From Flexithrix dorotheae DSM 6795 (GTDB lineage Bacteria; Bacteroidota; Bacteroidia; Cytophagales; Flammeovirgaceae), in contig NZ_KB903449.1 of assembly GCF_000379765.1 (NCBI RefSeq), positions 35,655-99,654 of the forward strand: 64,000 bases of DNA, given 5' to 3'. The notes beneath the pieces are model-generated. The model made no database searches. It saw only the letters and a list, made by a program, of their open reading frames with translations, and was not told where the DNA came from. Each line of letters opens with the position of its first letter. Position 1 is the stretch's first letter. Shown piece after piece: positions 1-7,646 of this stretch. The position numbers and the translations under genes are program-made.

Positions 1-431
1 CCATGTTTTTCCAGGGAGTTGATAACATTAAAGTATTTAATGGACTTAAATTTTCTACGCTTAAGCCCACTCAGGGATACAACATGCTTGTGGATGTGAA
101 AGATGCATGGTCTGCTGACAATACAGGTTCGGATATTCCAAGATTATCAGTAAAAGATGATAATAATAATTTCGGAACAGAATCTGATTGGTACCTGGAA
201 GATGCTTCCTATCTAAGGCTTAAAAACCTGACAATCGGTTATTCACTACCCACAGCATTAATCAACAAAATTAATGTTCAAAAGCTTAGGTTTTACTTTA
301 CAGGAACCAACCTGCTTACCTTCTCCAACTACTCTGGTATGGACCCTGAGGTCATTGCCGACCGTGGAATTGATATGGGTAGGTACCCACAAGCTAAAAG
401 TTACATTTTTGGTTTAAACCTCTCTTTCTAA
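1..431 (+). CDS. SusC-family TonB-dependent outer-membrane transporter, C-terminal end
   Basis: This is the 3' end of a gene that begins before the window; the open frame runs in from base 1 and stops at 431. The last ~140 residues read as the end of a SusC-type outer-membrane barrel: 'YLRLKNLTIGYSLP', then 'LRFYFTGTNLLTFSNYSGMDPE' as a pair of late strands, and a terminal 'FGLNLSF' strand ending in phenylalanine, as barrel proteins do. SusC proteins import oligosaccharides across the outer membrane using TonB energy, with a SusD lipoprotein as lid. A susD gene follows about 40 bases downstream on the same strand, which supports the call. The plug and carboxypeptidase-regulatory domains lie outside the window, so specificity cannot be judged. 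Confidence 0.9.
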   Translation, partial: MFFQGVDNIKVFNGLKFSTLKPTQGYNMLVDVKDAWSADNTGSDIPRLSVKDDNNNFGTESDWYLEDASYLRLKNLTIGYSLPTALINKINVQKLRFYFTGTNLLTFSNYSGMDPEVIADRGIDMGRYPQAKSYIFGLNLSF

Positions 432-474
432 TCGTGGCAAAATGTCAATTTTTTCAATTCAAAAAAGAAATAAA

Positions 475-2001
475 ATGAAATATATTAAATATATCCCGGT
501 CATAATTTTGTTGCTCTTTTGCAATAGCTGCAGTGAGGATTTTTTGGAACTTACTCCACAAGGCGCCCCTTCTTCTGATAATTTCTGGAAGACTGAAGCT
601 GATTTAATCGCTGCAGTAAATTCAATGTATGAACCACTTACCTGGGATGACATGTATGGAAGAGGGTTCTTCTGGTTTATTAATGTAAGTGATGATATGG
701 TAACTGGTAGAGTTAAGGCCGATCCAGATAAAATGAAAAACTTTATTTGTACCGGTAATGAGGGATATACCAGAAATATCTGGGCAAATAAATATAAGAT
801 CATAAAGAGAGCAAATGACATTATCGTAAATGCTCCCTTAATAGAAGGTGTAGACCAGGAAGTGAAAAACAGGGCAATGGGTGAGGCTTATTTCTTTTCT
901 GGTTTAATGTATCTTGACTTAGCTTATAGGTATGGGGACAAAGCTGCAGGTATTCCCATCATCGACCGGGAAAATCTTTTGGAATTTAATTTACCCAGAG
1001 TTGAAAATGTAATGATCAATTACGAATACATTGAAGGGGAATTTGAAAAAGCAGCAGAATTATTACCCGTTTTTAATGAATTTGGTCCCATGGATAGAGG
1101 AAGAGCCCATAAGCATGCCGCCAACGCTTTTCTGGCAAAAACATATCTTTATTGGGCACAACACGATCCATCAAAATATGCAAAAGCTGTTGAGGCTGCC
1201 GATAAAGTCATTAATTCAGGAGAACATGCCTTAATTAATACTGGAAACCCCAATGAAGATTTTAAAGCAGTTTTCACATCAGCCAACAATTGGAGCAGCG
1301 AATACATTTGGTCTGTAGTTTCCAATACCCAAACAGGAAGTATTTTACCTGGTGTAATGTTCGAAAATAAAGGATGGGGAAAATACAATGGCTGGGGATA
1401 TTATCAACCTACTAAAGAATTGTATGATGAATACGAAGCTGATGATGCAAGAAGGGATTTTACTATCTTCAAGGAAGGAACTGTATTCAATTATTTTGGG
1501 GAAGACTTTACCTGGACACAAACCTCCAATAATGTGACAGGCTACATGTTTGGTAAATATACCGAGCCATTTAGCGATAAAGCAAGAGTTAACCCGAATG
1601 GGGATAAACCAACATGTGACCTAAATGTCCCTTTAATGCGCTATGCTGAAGTATTATTAATTAAAGCAGAAGCGTTGATAGCTGATGGGAAAAATGGCGA
1701 TGAACCTCTGAATATGGTTAGAAAAAGGGCTGGATTAAAGCCAGTTTCAGGTGCTACCATGGTAGATTTAAAACATGAAAGAAGATGTGAACTTGCAGGA
1801 GAATGGAGTGACAGGCATTTTGATTTAATCAGATGGGGAGATGCTGAAGAAGCTTATCACAAGCCTCTTCACGCACATGATAATTCTGAGGTTTGGCCAG
1901 CCAGACCACAATTTGACCCTTCCGTTCACCATGTGTGGCCAATTCCTCCACATGAGATCGAAGCCAGTAAGGGTGTGTTGATACAAAACCAAGGCTGGTA
2001 A
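475..2001 (+). CDS. SusD-family glycan-binding outer-membrane lipoprotein
   Basis: The ATG at 475 is preferred over the in-frame ATG at 442 because it places a lipoprotein signal at the N-terminus (MKYIKYIPVIILLLFCNSC, lipid-accepting Cys followed by SEDFLE). The typical SusD opening 'SEDFLELTPQG...SDNFWKTEADLIAAVNSMY' follows. Downstream come 'RAMGEAYFFSGLMYLDLAYRYGD', the TPR-like helical part, and the C-terminal 'ERRCELAGEWSDRHFDLIRWG' and 'VWPIPPHEIEAS...QNQGW' blocks characteristic of the RagB/SusD family. At about 508 residues it is full length. It forms a lidded complex with the SusC encoded immediately upstream and captures oligosaccharides at the cell surface. The pair marks the left end of the polysaccharide utilisation locus. 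The ligand is unknown. Confidence 0.95.
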   Translation: MKYIKYIPVIILLLFCNSCSEDFLELTPQGAPSSDNFWKTEADLIAAVNSMYEPLTWDDMYGRGFFWFINVSDDMVTGRVKADPDKMKNFICTGNEGYTRNIWANKYKIIKRANDIIVNAPLIEGVDQEVKNRAMGEAYFFSGLMYLDLAYRYGDKAAGIPIIDRENLLEFNLPRVENVMINYEYIEGEFEKAAELLPVFNEFGPMDRGRAHKHAANAFLAKTYLYWAQHDPSKYAKAVEAADKVINSGEHALINTGNPNEDFKAVFTSANNWSSEYIWSVVSNTQTGSILPGVMFENKGWGKYNGWGYYQPTKELYDEYEADDARRDFTIFKEGTVFNYFGEDFTWTQTSNNVTGYMFGKYTEPFSDKARVNPNGDKPTCDLNVPLMRYAEVLLIKAEALIADGKNGDEPLNMVRKRAGLKPVSGATMVDLKHERRCELAGEWSDRHFDLIRWGDAEEAYHKPLHAHDNSEVWPARPQFDPSVHHVWPIPPHEIEASKGVLIQNQGW

Positions 2002-2010
2002 TTTTAATTA

Positions 2011-2076
2011 TGAATTGCATAAGTGCAGATAATAACCGGATAAACGTCCTTTTATTAAACGCACTTATGCAATTCA
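2011..2076 (+). terminator. Perfect 16-bp inverted repeat after susD
   Basis: Arms TGAATTGCATAAGTGC (2011-2026) and its exact complement (2061-2076) enclose a 34-base loop directly after the susD stop. It lies between convergent genes and is not followed by a clear T-run. It could be a transcript-end stabilising hairpin or a terminator. Confidence 0.5.
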
Positions 2077-2190
2077 AATAACTCGTTTTTCTTTAAGCAT
2101 AATTGGGATATAAAATTAAAATTTCCCAAAAGAAATCAATACATACTGAGAACTTTTAGCAGGCGGCCATATATCTTTATATGATAAAAT

Positions 2191-3234
2191 TTATTCCAGA
2201 ATGTCTTTCCAATTTTCTTGCTCATTAATAAAGGCTAAAACCCAATCCCAATATTTTATTCCATTTACCTGATAATCACGATCCTTAACACAATGTGAAT
2301 TTCCATTGATGAAAAACCGCTTAAATTGGTTTGGGTATTTTGAGTTTAAATCATCTGAGGTACTAAGAAGTAATGATTTATAGCCTTCAGGTTCCAGATT
2401 AAGGAATTTTTGACCAATAACCTCATCCATATATGCAGAATAAAGCCCTATCTTTATTTTAGGATCTTTAAGCATGTCCTGATACCAATAAATAAGTTGC
2501 CCCTTACATTTTTCACAATTTTTAGGAACGAGTTGATTAAAATTCCAGGACTTAACAATCATTTCCCAAAATTTTTGATCCGGCCTTAATAGTCCTGGGC
2601 CACTTTCATTAAGTACAAATATTGATGTCTTGGGATAAAGTTCTCTAATAAGCCGTAATTGGATAATCGTTCCATATCCACCTGCGCTACACCCTGTAAG
2701 GAAAATTATTGAGATATTTGGATATTTTTCCTTAACTAGTTTTATTGCCGCAACACTTATTTTAAGTCCATTATGCCAATGATCAATCTCATAATCAGAG
2801 TCATAATCTTTTTCTGAGTCACCCATATAAATCGAACCATCACAATACGGGATTACAACCTTATTCCAATCTTCGGCTAACCTTTCATCCAGTTGACTTG
2901 TAAAATTTGAAATTCGAACATCATTTTCTATAGTTGTTTGTTTGCACCGTAACAATCCAGGCCAACATGCTCCTCCACCCTGAAGCGAAATCATTAAATT
3001 TCCGGTTTGTGAGGGAGCGTCTTTAATGGCAATAAAATACGCTCCACCATTTACACACTTGCAATCTTCTGGTGAAAAGTAGAAGTTTTGCCAACTTGCA
3101 AACTTAGCGTTTTCCTTAGTGCTCACTGGGGTAATTTCTCCATACCTTTTAAAAAGTGACTTATTGGGGGAACAACTAAAGAGCAAAAGCCCTAACATAA
3201 TTATTAAACTGGTTGTTTGGTATTTCACTGACAT
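2191..3234 (-). CDS. Pectin acetylesterase/Notum-family serine esterase lipoprotein
   Basis: A 347-residue protein with a lipoprotein signal ending 'LLLFSCSPN'. It shows the motifs of the pectin-acetylesterase/Notum family: an oxyanion-type loop 'SLQGGGACWPGLLRC' (about residues 83-97), the nucleophile elbow 'LTGCSAGGYGT' (about 180-190) and a C-terminal 'NGNSHCV' that supplies the catalytic His. Cys residues at 'CKCVNG', 'CEKCKG' and 'SHCV' suggest disulfides. Members remove acyl groups (acetyl, or palmitoleate in Notum) from polysaccharides or proteins. In this locus, deacetylation of an acetylated glycan at the cell surface is the reasonable inference, though pectin itself need not be the substrate. 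It is convergent to the susCD pair and alone on its strand. Family call is fairly sure; substrate unknown. Confidence 0.8.
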   Translation of the reverse strand: MSVKYQTTSLIIMLGLLLFSCSPNKSLFKRYGEITPVSTKENAKFASWQNFYFSPEDCKCVNGGAYFIAIKDAPSQTGNLMISLQGGGACWPGLLRCKQTTIENDVRISNFTSQLDERLAEDWNKVVIPYCDGSIYMGDSEKDYDSDYEIDHWHNGLKISVAAIKLVKEKYPNISIIFLTGCSAGGYGTIIQLRLIRELYPKTSIFVLNESGPGLLRPDQKFWEMIVKSWNFNQLVPKNCEKCKGQLIYWYQDMLKDPKIKIGLYSAYMDEVIGQKFLNLEPEGYKSLLLSTSDDLNSKYPNQFKRFFINGNSHCVKDRDYQVNGIKYWDWVLAFINEQENWKDILE

Positions 3235-3449
3235 AAGTTGATTTTATAAATATCAAAAAAATTGGTTCTGTACAGTGAATATAAATAAAACAAAAATTAA
3301 TACCCCTATAATTAAATTAAGCAAATTTTCTACAATTGAAAGTTTAGTTATTCACATAATGAGCAATTTATTCGGATGAATAGACAAAGGCCATTTTTAG
3401 ATATTCGGTAGTTTTACCGACAATTAACCGGCTTTAACTTATTTGTCAG

Positions 3450-4442
3450 ATGAAATTCATTCTTTATTCCTGTCTTCTGTTTTGCATGCCCTTTTCTGTT
3501 TTTGGGCAATCTAAAACCACATTGTCAGAAATTAGAATTAGAGATCCATTTATCCTCCCGCATAAAAGCTCGGGATACTATTATATGTATGCTCAGATGG
3601 ATAACAGGATCGGCAAAAAAGATGATGTTAAGGGAGTGGAAGTGTATAAAAGTACAGACCTGGTAAATTGGGAAGGTCCAGTTTCAGTGTTTGAAGTGCC
3701 TGAAAATTTTTGGGCTAAAAACATGGTTTGGGCTCCTGAAGTACATTTCTATAAAAACAAATATTACTTATTGGTCACTTTTACTTCCCATGATACACTC
3801 AATTTTAAAGTAAATCCCCAAAGAAAAATTCCTCCCAAATATAAAAGAGGCACGCAAATTTTAGTAGCCAATCATCCTGAAGGTCCATTTAAACCATTTG
3901 CTAACAAACCCCACACCCCGGAAAACTGGATGGCATTGGATGGAACTCTGTATGAAGAGGATGGAATTCCTTATATGATTTTTTGTCATGAATGGGTTCA
4001 GGTGCATGATGGCACAATGGAATTATTAAAACTGAAAGCAGATTTGTCCAGAAAAATCGGGAAACCTAAAACCCTTTTCAAAACTTCTGAAGCAAAATGG
4101 GCAAAAAGTATGAAAGACCTTGGGATGAAATATGATGGCTGGGTAACGGACGGACCTTTCCTTTACAAATTACAAAATGGGGAATTATTAATGATCTGGT
4201 CCAGCTTTGGGTTGAATAAATATGCCATTGGCATGGCTCTTTCCTCCTTTGGAAAAATAGCCGGACCATGGAAACAAATCGACCAGCCTCTTTTTGCCAG
4301 CAATGGAGGGCACGGAATGGTTTTTAAGACTTTCGAAGGTAAATTAATGCTGGTTTTTCACCAGCCAAACTCTTCTCCGGAAGAAAGAGCCCGACTTTTT
4401 GAAATTGACGAAAGAAATGGGGCCCTTATCCTCAAAGATTAA
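3450..4442 (+). CDS. Secreted GH43-like five-bladed beta-propeller glycosidase
   Basis: 330 residues with a signal peptide (MKFILYSCLLFCMPFSVFGQ). The order of motifs matches GH43-type propellers: 'RIRDPFILPH' with the putative catalytic base Asp32, 'WAPEVHFYKNKYYLLVTFTS' in blade two, 'ALDGTLYEEDG' with putative pKa-modulating Asp164, and 'FCHEWVQ' with putative acid Glu181. The final 'NGGHGMVFKTFEGKLMLVFHQPN' is the usual His-containing closing strand. GH43 and related families include arabinofuranosidases, xylosidases and exo-galactosidases. The length fits a bare catalytic domain without a carbohydrate-binding module. The next gene (GH2) starts 44 bases later on the same strand, so the two are probably co-transcribed. 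Substrate is not inferable; it may belong to a related propeller family rather than GH43 proper. Confidence 0.8.
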   Translation: MKFILYSCLLFCMPFSVFGQSKTTLSEIRIRDPFILPHKSSGYYYMYAQMDNRIGKKDDVKGVEVYKSTDLVNWEGPVSVFEVPENFWAKNMVWAPEVHFYKNKYYLLVTFTSHDTLNFKVNPQRKIPPKYKRGTQILVANHPEGPFKPFANKPHTPENWMALDGTLYEEDGIPYMIFCHEWVQVHDGTMELLKLKADLSRKIGKPKTLFKTSEAKWAKSMKDLGMKYDGWVTDGPFLYKLQNGELLMIWSSFGLNKYAIGMALSSFGKIAGPWKQIDQPLFASNGGHGMVFKTFEGKLMLVFHQPNSSPEERARLFEIDERNGALILKD

Positions 4443-4485
4443 ATGAATATCAGTAATTTTTATAAACATGTATTTTAATTAGAAA

Positions 4486-6345
4486 ATGAAAAAACGAACC
4501 TTTTCGACCTTTATCTTATTTATCATTAGCTTACATTTATTCAGTCAAACACCCAGACCGGAACATCCTAAGCCTCAATTTGAACGGGAAAAATGGATGA
4601 ACCTCAACGGAGAATGGGATTTTGCAATAGATTTTGGAGTCTCAGGTGTGGAGCAAAAATGGTATGAAGACCCCTCTGGATTTGATGAAAAAATTATAGT
4701 TCCGTTTTGCCCGGAAAGCAAATTATCAGGAATTGAATACAAGGATTTTATGCCCTCTGTCTGGTATCATAGAAAGATATCGATTCCTGCTGATTGGGAT
4801 GGAGAGCGGATTTTTTTAAACTTTGGAGCGGTAGATTATGATTGCCGGGTTTGGGTAAATGGCCAACAGGTAGGGCGGCATTATGGCGGAAGTACTTCCT
4901 TTAGTTTTGAGATTACCAATGTGCTAAAAGCAGGAGAAAATACTTTGGTGGTTAATGCACTGGATGACATTAGGAGCAAAGTCCAGCCTTCCGGAAAGCA
5001 AAGTCCTACATTTTATAATACAGGATGTTGTAAATACACCAGAGTAACAGGAATATGGCAAACTGTCTGGCTGGAAGCCAGAGGCAAACAACACCTGGAA
5101 CAGGTAAGAGTTGTGCCGGACCTGGATAACAGCCAGTTTGTAGTCACTCCCATTTTCTCAGGTTATGCAGACGGTGTTTCTTTTCAGGTTATTTTAACTG
5201 AAGCAGATGGAAAAGAAGTGGTAAAAGTTAACTCTACTTCGGGAAATGGCATGCCCATTCCCTTAAAATTGAAAAAACCTAAATTATGGAGTCCTGAAAG
5301 TCCATATCTATACAAGCTCAAATTTCAGATTTTAAAAAATGGACAGGTAGTAGATGAGGTAAAAAGTTATGCCGGAATGCGAAAGGTACATATTGATGGA
5401 AATAAAATCTATGTGAATAACAAACCGGTTTTTATGCGACTGGTCTTAGATCAGGGATTTTATCCTGAAGGAGTCTGGACTGCCCCTAGTGATGAAGAAC
5501 TAAAAGCAGATATTGAAAGGTCTATGGCTGTAGGGTTTAATGGAGCCAGGTTACATGAAAAGGTATTTGAAGAAAGATTTCATTACTGGGCAGATAAACT
5601 GGGCTATTTAACCTGGGGGGAATATCCCGACTGGGGTGTAAGCCGGTCGTACATCAGTCCAATGGCTTTTATCAACTTTAAAAGGGAATGGCAGGAAGCC
5701 ATGGTAAGGGATATGAATCATCCATCCATCATCGCCTGGACCCCATTAAATGAAACACATTCACCCAAAAAAGGACTGGAGGAATACACCAGAGCTGTTT
5801 TAGATATTTATGATTTAACCCAACAACTAGATCCTACCCGACCAATTAATGATGCCAGTGGATTTTTGCATATTAAAACAGATATTTTTACTGTTCATGA
5901 CTACGATCAGAATCTGAAATCCATGGCAGAAAGATACAGCCATATCAGACCAGATAATCCCGATGTCTATCAGGTGAGCTGGGATTGGTATGGAACGGTT
6001 AAAGACTATGATGTGAAATATCTGGGTCAGCCTTATGTAGTTGATGAGTACGGAGGAACTTTCTGGCTTCCGGAATATGCTAAAGAAGCCGCCAAGGGGA
6101 AAGGCAGAAGAGAATGGGGTTATGGAAAAAGTGCGGAGGAAGTAATCAAATTAATAGCAGATTTAACAAAAGTACTGACGGATAATCCAAATATTGCAGG
6201 CTACACTTATACCCAGCTTACAGATGTGGAACAGGAAGTAAACGGTATTTATACTTATGATAGAAAATTAAAATTTGACGCAGATAAACTGAAAGCCATT
6301 TTTGGAGCTCCGGCTGCCATGGAAAAAGAAGAAGCTGGAAAGTAA
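4486..6345 (+). CDS. Secreted glycoside hydrolase family 2 enzyme
   Basis: 619 residues with a signal peptide (ending 'LHLFSQTPRPEHP'). The N-terminal sandwich domain shows the GH2 hallmark 'WMNLNGEWDFAID' and 'VWYHRKISIP...FLNFGAVDYDCRVWVNGQQVGRHYGGSTSF'. An immunoglobulin-like linker domain follows, then the TIM barrel with 'NHPSIIAWTPLNETHSP' (acid/base Glu423) and 'YVVDEYGGTFW' (nucleophile Glu521). It is at the short end of the family, lacking the extra C-terminal domains of E. coli beta-galactosidase. GH2 enzymes remove terminal beta-galactose, -mannose, -glucuronate or -galacturonate. It is likely in an operon with the GH43-like gene upstream, and a strong hairpin terminator lies just downstream. 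Confidence 0.92.
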   Translation: MKKRTFSTFILFIISLHLFSQTPRPEHPKPQFEREKWMNLNGEWDFAIDFGVSGVEQKWYEDPSGFDEKIIVPFCPESKLSGIEYKDFMPSVWYHRKISIPADWDGERIFLNFGAVDYDCRVWVNGQQVGRHYGGSTSFSFEITNVLKAGENTLVVNALDDIRSKVQPSGKQSPTFYNTGCCKYTRVTGIWQTVWLEARGKQHLEQVRVVPDLDNSQFVVTPIFSGYADGVSFQVILTEADGKEVVKVNSTSGNGMPIPLKLKKPKLWSPESPYLYKLKFQILKNGQVVDEVKSYAGMRKVHIDGNKIYVNNKPVFMRLVLDQGFYPEGVWTAPSDEELKADIERSMAVGFNGARLHEKVFEERFHYWADKLGYLTWGEYPDWGVSRSYISPMAFINFKREWQEAMVRDMNHPSIIAWTPLNETHSPKKGLEEYTRAVLDIYDLTQQLDPTRPINDASGFLHIKTDIFTVHDYDQNLKSMAERYSHIRPDNPDVYQVSWDWYGTVKDYDVKYLGQPYVVDEYGGTFWLPEYAKEAAKGKGRREWGYGKSAEEVIKLIADLTKVLTDNPNIAGYTYTQLTDVEQEVNGIYTYDRKLKFDADKLKAIFGAPAAMEKEEAGK

Positions 6346-6371
6346 TCCTAAAAAATCATCTCTCCTTTTTT

Positions 6372-6413
6372 AACCCAACCCCATGTAAATAATATGCATG
6401 GGATTGGGTTTTT
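6372..6413 (+). terminator. Intrinsic terminator after the GH2 gene
   Basis: A 14-bp stem with one G-T wobble (left arm 6372-6385, right arm 6397-6410), an 11-base loop, and a T-run at 6409-6413. It lies 26 bases after the GH2 stop and closes the GH43-GH2 unit. Confidence 0.8.
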
Positions 6414-6636
6414 CTAAAAAAGAGTACCTTCCCGTTTTTTATAGTAATTCCAATGTAATAAAAATAACCTGTCCCGGGCTGGATGTCCCTGACAGGTTTT
6501 AGCGCGCAAGATGCTCCTGCAGAGTCTGCATTTTTGTGACCCTGCGTCTTTTAAGCTTCAAAAGCTATGGTTTACGCAAGGGTTTTATAGAAGTAATTGC
6601 TGGGTTTTTTATTAATAATTGAAAAACTATTTCCCC
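6414..6636. other. Intergenic stretch with inverted repeats and a shared 20-mer
   Basis: Between convergent genes. It holds an 8-bp inverted repeat AACCTGTC/GACAGGTT (6466-6473 and 6491-6498), a short GCAGA/TCTGC hairpin near 6519-6529, and a 20-mer that recurs in reverse orientation at 9274-9293. No ORF of note is seen. Confidence 0.5.
6524..6543 (-). repeat. 20-bp intergenic repeat, copy 1
   Basis: On the minus strand this reads AGGGTCACAAAAATGCAGAC, identical over 20 bases to positions 9274-9293 on the plus strand. Both copies are in non-coding DNA flanking PUL genes, which suggests a dispersed REP-like intergenic element. Confidence 0.6.
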
Positions 6637-7443
6637 CTACTTTCCATCAATTTTCTCCAAAAGGATATTCCTGTAATAAAGTTCAGCACCTTCAGCCTGA
6701 ATCATAATTTTACCCGAAGTTAAGGGTTTCCAGTCATTTGTTTCATCCGACCAGTATTTCATATGGATGGCCTCATTTACCAGATTACCATTGATAATAA
6801 ATTTTGCATAATCCCCTCTAACCTGAAGCTCAATTAAATTCCATCCAGGTTTTTCCCAGCAATAACCCCTGTGAAACCGATGAAACCTTTGTTCACGATT
6901 CCCTAGAGTCAGGGAATCACCATGAGGATCAAAATTTCGAATTACCCTGCTTACTTTAGAGGTTACTTTTGTACCAATGGCCCAGAGGTCACCTGTATCC
7001 CCTTCCTGTATCTGGCATTCTACCCCATTAGGCCAGATCGTTTCAGGATTAATCGTATGAATGATAATCCCGGCATCCCTCACAAAATTATGCCTGGGTC
7101 GAAATTTCTTCTCTCCCCATTTGTATTCCAGAGTTAAATTATAATGACTAAAACTTTCCTTAGTAGTTAACCCGGCAAAGGTTTGGCGGGACCCATTTTC
7201 CTGATTGGCAAAAACGTGGATTTCTCCATTTTCAATAGAAAAAATATCTTCAGGTTTACCATTAAAATCATCCCTGGTGGTCATTAACCAGCCATCAAGA
7301 TTTTTCCCATTGAATAATCTGGTGGCAATTTGCTGGTTTTCATTTTTAATTGGCACTTCAGTTTCCTGTATTTTATTGTTACATGAAACTGAAGCATAAA
7401 TGGAAATAATAATAAAAAATCGAATTTTTAAGCTTCCTATCAT
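6637..7443 (-). CDS. DUF1080 (3-keto-disaccharide hydrolase-like) lipoprotein
   Basis: 268 residues; the N-terminus ends in a lipoprotein-like 'YASVSCNN'. The domain starts 'RLFNGKNLDGWLMT...FSIENGEIHVFA', continues with 'LTLEYKWGEKKFRPRHNFVRDAGIIIHT', 'WPNGVECQIQEGDTGDLWAIGT' and 'ELQVRGDYAKFIINGNLVNEA', and closes 'SGKIMIQAEGAELYYRNILLEKI'. These are the typical blocks of DUF1080, a concanavalin-like jelly roll. Some members cleave 3-keto-glycosides after oxidation by partner dehydrogenases. No partner oxidoreductase is seen nearby, so the precise role here is open. It is transcribed against its neighbours, and a short coding-looking remnant lies upstream on the same strand. Confidence 0.85.
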   Translation of the reverse strand: MIGSLKIRFFIIISIYASVSCNNKIQETEVPIKNENQQIATRLFNGKNLDGWLMTTRDDFNGKPEDIFSIENGEIHVFANQENGSRQTFAGLTTKESFSHYNLTLEYKWGEKKFRPRHNFVRDAGIIIHTINPETIWPNGVECQIQEGDTGDLWAIGTKVTSKVSRVIRNFDPHGDSLTLGNREQRFHRFHRGYCWEKPGWNLIELQVRGDYAKFIINGNLVNEAIHMKYWSDETNDWKPLTSGKIMIQAEGAELYYRNILLEKIDGK

Positions 7444-7522
7444 AGATATTAAATCTGAGTAATTAAAATGAATTAAGCATCAAATTTCAATGCCTCCTGT
7501 TCAAAGTAATCTTATCTGATTC

Positions 7523-7630
7523 TTAATCTTTTATAGGATCATCCTCATTTTTTGCCCATTTGTACTTTTCCTCACCAACTGGTTGTAAGTCCTTTGAAAA
7601 CCGCTTTAACTTGTCAAGATCAAAAAAATT
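7523..7630 (-). pseudogene. Possible 3' remnant of a lost minus-strand gene
   Basis: Read on the minus strand, this non-coding stretch gives a plausible protein tail, 'YNFFDLDKLKRFSKDLQP' followed by 'VGEEKYKWAKNEDDPIKD' and a stop at 7523-7525. There is no start codon before the frame enters the divergent gene at 7647. Composition and charge look like real coding sequence rather than noise. I could not assign a family. It may be the truncated end of an enzyme displaced by insertion of the beta-helix gene. Confidence 0.3.
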
Positions 7631-7646
7631 ATAAGCCGCAAAGAAA

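Noticed and set aside
459..821. 120-codon minus-strand frame inside the first susD gene
   Set aside because: Antisense shadow of a well-supported SusD coding sequence.
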